DNA from: Lineus longissimus
Lineage: Eukaryota > Nemertea > Pilidiophora > Heteronemertea > Lineidae
Length of the DNA: 64,000 nucleotides
Direction of reading: 5' to 3'
Assembly: GCF_910592395.1 (NCBI RefSeq)
Contig: NC_088311.1
Coordinates: 22,724,646 to 22,788,645 of the forward strand
Shown piece by piece: positions 60,591 to 64,000 of the stretch (within the stretch, counting starts at the first letter, position 1; every line of letters begins with the position of its first letter). The notes beneath the pieces were generated by a model, which was not told where the DNA came from, made no database searches, and worked only from the letters and a program-made list of their open reading frames with translations. A program made the position numbers and the translations under genes.

Positions 60591-63376
60591 CTACAAAATA
60601 TCAATTCTAGCTATCTTTAGCACCTTTGAATGTGGACCGCTTTTCGCTACAACACCGTTTTTCCATTTGTTCTGTGAACCACTCTCCTTCCGGCATCGCG
60701 CCGTACCTTTGTTGTACAACATATGTTGGCAGAAGAACACAACATTGAAGAACATTCCTATGAAGGACAAGGCTAGCTTTCCTGGGTTGCCAAGTAGCAG
60801 TTTCCAATCATCTGCAAAAAAACAATACAATTTCCAACTATGTAGTTTTACATACAAATATTGACAATAAGTACAAACGCATTCAGCAGTTGACCAGCTC
60901 AACCAGAGCAGGGCGATGCATTTTCCAGATATTCTGGCGAGAGAAAAGCAAACATAGCCTGCTATGTTGGGCTCAAAGGATAGTGCTTGTTATAACCAAG
61001 AACTGTTTCTAGACAAGAATTTGCTATAGCGAGGTTGGACTGTATCTACTTACTGTGGTTGGCAGAATCGAGAACAGCTTGAAGGAGACTCAGTACACTT
61101 CCAGAGAAATCCAACATCACACCCTTGATGGCGAAACCTTCTGTACTCTGTCGGCCAAAATTCAGTAATGCCTGAAAATTAAAATCAAAACAGTCATAAC
61201 AGCTGGTCCTACATTGTATGTTTTTGCTCAATCTCACAATTTGACAAAACTAGAGACAACTCGCTCTCGGAACCTCGGCTATTTGAATGCTATCTGCTAA
61301 TCTGACAGACGCATTGATAGGTATTTTAAAGGAAACTAGCTACTGAGTACAGGTAATCGCACTCACTCACTAATGCAATTTGACATTTCTATGTCAACTG
61401 AGCTACTGGTAATCTCCACCAATAATAATGCACCAGCACAGGTTTAGGACCGTATGCAACGTTTACAAATCCAGACAATGCGAGAAATCCAACAGGTGAA
61501 GAACTACCTCATTTTAGTCATGGCCACAAAGCAAATTACAAGCCTGGTGCATTTCTGGAAAACTTGCACAAGCTCCGGGTGATTTTAGTGCGTATACTCG
61601 CCTGGGGAAAGTACTTCAGGGGTGTTACAGCCACCTTCACATACGACAGCATATAGATATACTGCACCCAGCTGATGTAATGAACAAGAGCCGAGGATAG
61701 CCCGGATGAGATTATGAGCAATGACCCAATGGCCAGTAGAATGAATGGACACGAGAGGCGCTGGTCTCCACGATCATAGATTAGACACTGGGTGATTATA
61801 ACGAGAGTTAGAATGACGGCGTGTATTGAGAAGAAGTTGTCATTGGCTTGGACGGGAATCTCACTCTTTGGGTTCAGACGGAGGTATTCTTTCTGTAAGA
61901 AACAAAACAAAATAACCTTTTAAATGCTAATAGGGACAAGTCTGTCCCACATTCATTGTCAAGTTCTTGAGTTTAAAAGGTTACGACTCTTTCCCTTATA
62001 GCCAAAAAGAATTTCCAGGACCAAATTTCACTTAGGAATTTCAAGACCGACAACTTTTGACCAAGACACTCCAGATGAAACCTCTCTACTCTCTCAATCC
62101 CTAACTTGTTTTAGACCAAGTAGCGATTAAAAAAATTTGCCCAATTTCAGCCCGGGGGTCCTAAACAATCGAAATTCAGAGGAAATCAATCCACTTACCT
62201 GTATAAACGAATTCCAATACATACACGTGTTGAATACACAATAACAAGAATGTCCAATAATGTTCAACAACTGGTAATCAAAACTTAACCCAACTACACT
62301 CCGCCTTCGCCAATTCTGATAAACTTGAGGATAATATGATATACTCCATACGAAGAAATAAGACCAGCCCATAACTATACTCAGATACCCCAAATAGACG
62401 TTCTCAACAATTTTGATGTGGACATGGGCTTTGTAAAGTTTTCCTAATTCGGTGGATTTTGATTTGAAAGTGAGTGTGCAGTGTCCAACATGTCCTCTTG
62501 AGTGCAGCGGAATGAACAGAGCTCGCGTGGAATAGGCTGGAATGATAATGCTCTCCATCGTCTCGACCATGTGCCCCTCACTGAACACTAGCTTTAACTT
62601 GGCAGATTCTTTCAGCTCATATCTGAAATTATTGAATTGGAAACAATATCACAACTACAGTACAGGTATACGCAGAGCAAGAACTGGCTACAAGTACATT
62701 TCAAAGATCATTCACTACTCAACTGTGCACAGTCATCATACATCATGTTCATTGTACATAGGTTACTCTAGAATCTGACAGCGGTTTTTGTTCACTTTCT
62801 GTATAAAGATTCACAAAGAAGTGATTTCTATTAGCCTAATTTTCCACAAACTTCGCAAATGTTTACTTTTCTGAAACAAAATCTCATCACAAATTTCTGT
62901 CTTCATGTACCCCGTACAGTCATTTTGGCCTACTCACTTTGGTTGAATGCTGATGTAACTACCAGAATTCTTTTCAAATATAACTGTCTCAGCTGAGAGG
63001 TGGAGGGGTGAATCTGAAGAAAAAAATTAAATTAGAAGTTTCAGAGAAACAGCTGGTTCGACTCTTGACTCGAATCTCAACCAACCATGAAGCCACATAA
63101 TATCTGACAAATCCAATACATGCTTGGCGGAGACTAAGTGGCCTTAAAATCTAGTAATAGGCATGTTTTTCTTGAAGACATAGTCTATTCTTAAGAGCAG
63201 ACACCAAAATCAACTATCGTTCTGAAAATAAGTTGCATAGTATTGTACCTACCTGATTGTTCCCAAACATTTCCTAATAATTGGTTGAATAGGAATAGGC
63301 ATAGAAATCCTATAAAGACTATTAACAAAATGAAATCTCGCTGAGAGAACGGTCTCCGACCCAGCGACAGCAACAT
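60591..63376 (-). CDS. CTNS: Cystinosin, lysosomal cystine/H+ symporter (PQ-loop family), six coding exons
   Basis: Exports cystine from lysosomes with protons. Exons (minus strand): 63376-63253, 63013-62938, 62622-62199, 61892-61602, 61171-61054 and 60811-60591; phases agree and total 417 aa (human 367). An N-terminal hydrophobic segment (FILLIVFIGFLCLFLF) precedes a lumenal beta-rich domain. The first PQ loop is WSISYYPQVYQNWRRRSVVG, then GLSFDYQLLNIIGH; DNFFSIHAVILTLVIITQC follows, and the second PQ loop is YVKVAVTPLKYFPQ. The last helices are GVMLDFSGSVLSLLQ and DDWKLLLGN...VVFFCQH. After 61602 the donor is GC (CAG|GCGAGT). The C-terminal tail is about 30 residues longer than in human and lacks the GYDQL lysosomal sorting motif. 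The start is the first ATG, directly before the hydrophobic segment. Confidence 0.92.
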
Positions 63377-64000
63377 TTTGTGGAGTCAGTCAGTGTCACC
63401 ATTAGCTGCTTATACGTACGCAGTGGACATTCCTGCAACGAGAAAAACATCCATGCTGACTCCAAGGGCTAGGATCCAAGCAATGTGTTCGTGCGATACC
63501 AACGGGTTTGTTATACCATCGGCCCACTACCTACTAGGCCGACATCTAGCCTACTACATGATGTAGCCTACTCTAAAAAAAGTGTCTAGACTATAGCCCT
63601 GCATGCATGCCTGGACTGATTTAGCAGGGCGGCTGACCTCACCTACTGAGCTGAGACTACCAAGTCCTACTCCTAGGCCTACTGGTACTTACTGAGTACT
63701 CATCATACCGAATAGGCCTACATGATAAAAAATTGAGGAAGGTGATTGAGAATGAGATGATTATTCATTGGTAGATAAACAATACGATCAATCAAAGAGA
63801 TTGAAAACTAACATTTCTTCTTCGGTTTGCTCAAACTGCTTGTCAATATGTCAGTACACTGCAGTATGCATATCACAAGCATGCACTACAGTGAAAAACA
63901 AGGTACAGCGATTTTCATTGGTTAAAATTGTTCAACGTCGCACAATTTGTCCAATAAAATTCCCTTTAAGAAATTGTGCCACTAGAGGCGCTTACCTATT
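63377..64000. other. Upstream flank of cystinosin
   Basis: This is the 5' flank on the minus strand; it should hold the promoter and any 5' UTR exon. It is dense in TAGGCCTA- and CCTACT-type words at 63530-63720. I see no TATA box or conserved element that can be supported, and no other gene. Confidence 0.4.

Noticed and set aside
63530-63720. Cluster of TAGGCCTA-like words upstream of cystinosin as a regulatory array.
   Set aside because: The same words occur throughout the window and look like genome-wide background.

Overview
This is a window of animal nuclear DNA, most likely from an invertebrate deuterostome. The reasons are small exons with GT-AG introns, vertebrate-like domain order in SVEP1 and cystinosin, AT-rich introns full of small inverted-repeat elements, and very common short motifs such as ACATGTACATGT and TAGGCCTA. 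I recall these motifs from echinoderm, hemichordate and lancelet genomes. The phylum is inference; nothing here names the species. No bacterial, organellar, rRNA, tRNA or CRISPR feature was found.

Layout. (1) 140-4369, + strand: a six-exon arylalkylamine N-acetyltransferase-like gene (206 aa). (2) 5840-30487, + strand: a 33-exon SVEP1-like gene. My exon chain keeps phase throughout and sums to 11,487 nt, or 3,828 aa plus stop. One exon of 5,634 bp alone carries 32 sushi domains. (3) 33703-36164, - strand: a two-exon cholinesterase-like carboxylesterase (638 aa) with a C-terminal membrane anchor. A truncated tandem copy of its 5' end lies at about 37930-38177. (4) 41491-53276, - strand: a 16-exon SLC6 Na+/Cl- dependent amino-acid transporter (721 aa). 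(5) 60591-63376, - strand: a six-exon cystinosin gene (417 aa), one intron of which uses a GC donor. The five loci share no pathway; they look like ordinary neighbours and are not an operon.

The DNA between exons is rich in small transposon-like elements whose ends can be read directly. They include three abutting 131-bp elements with TTA spacers (2044-2447), a 214/257-bp family with 9-10 bp target duplications (4529-4762, 48142-48416, and a damaged copy at 45570-46037), and a 1.24-kb long-TIR element with a 9-bp duplication (36553-37811). There is also a decayed PIF/Harbinger element (31161-32307), a pogo/Tigger-like element (49655-50002), a 236-bp TIR element (52186-52421), a 54-bp minisatellite (38322-38697) and a degenerate tandem array of about 300-bp units (55980-57480).

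I saw no convincing new multi-gene system. The most unusual points are the giant SVEP1 exon, the esterase duplication (with an internal coding segment copied upstream of its own start codon and an insertion-free paralogous site), the GC-AG intron in cystinosin, the substituted catalytic positions in the N-acetyltransferase and the esterase, and an element inserted 14 bp from a splice acceptor. Exon borders were set by hand from splice signals, phase and family homology, with no transcript data; UTRs and promoters are mostly unresolved.
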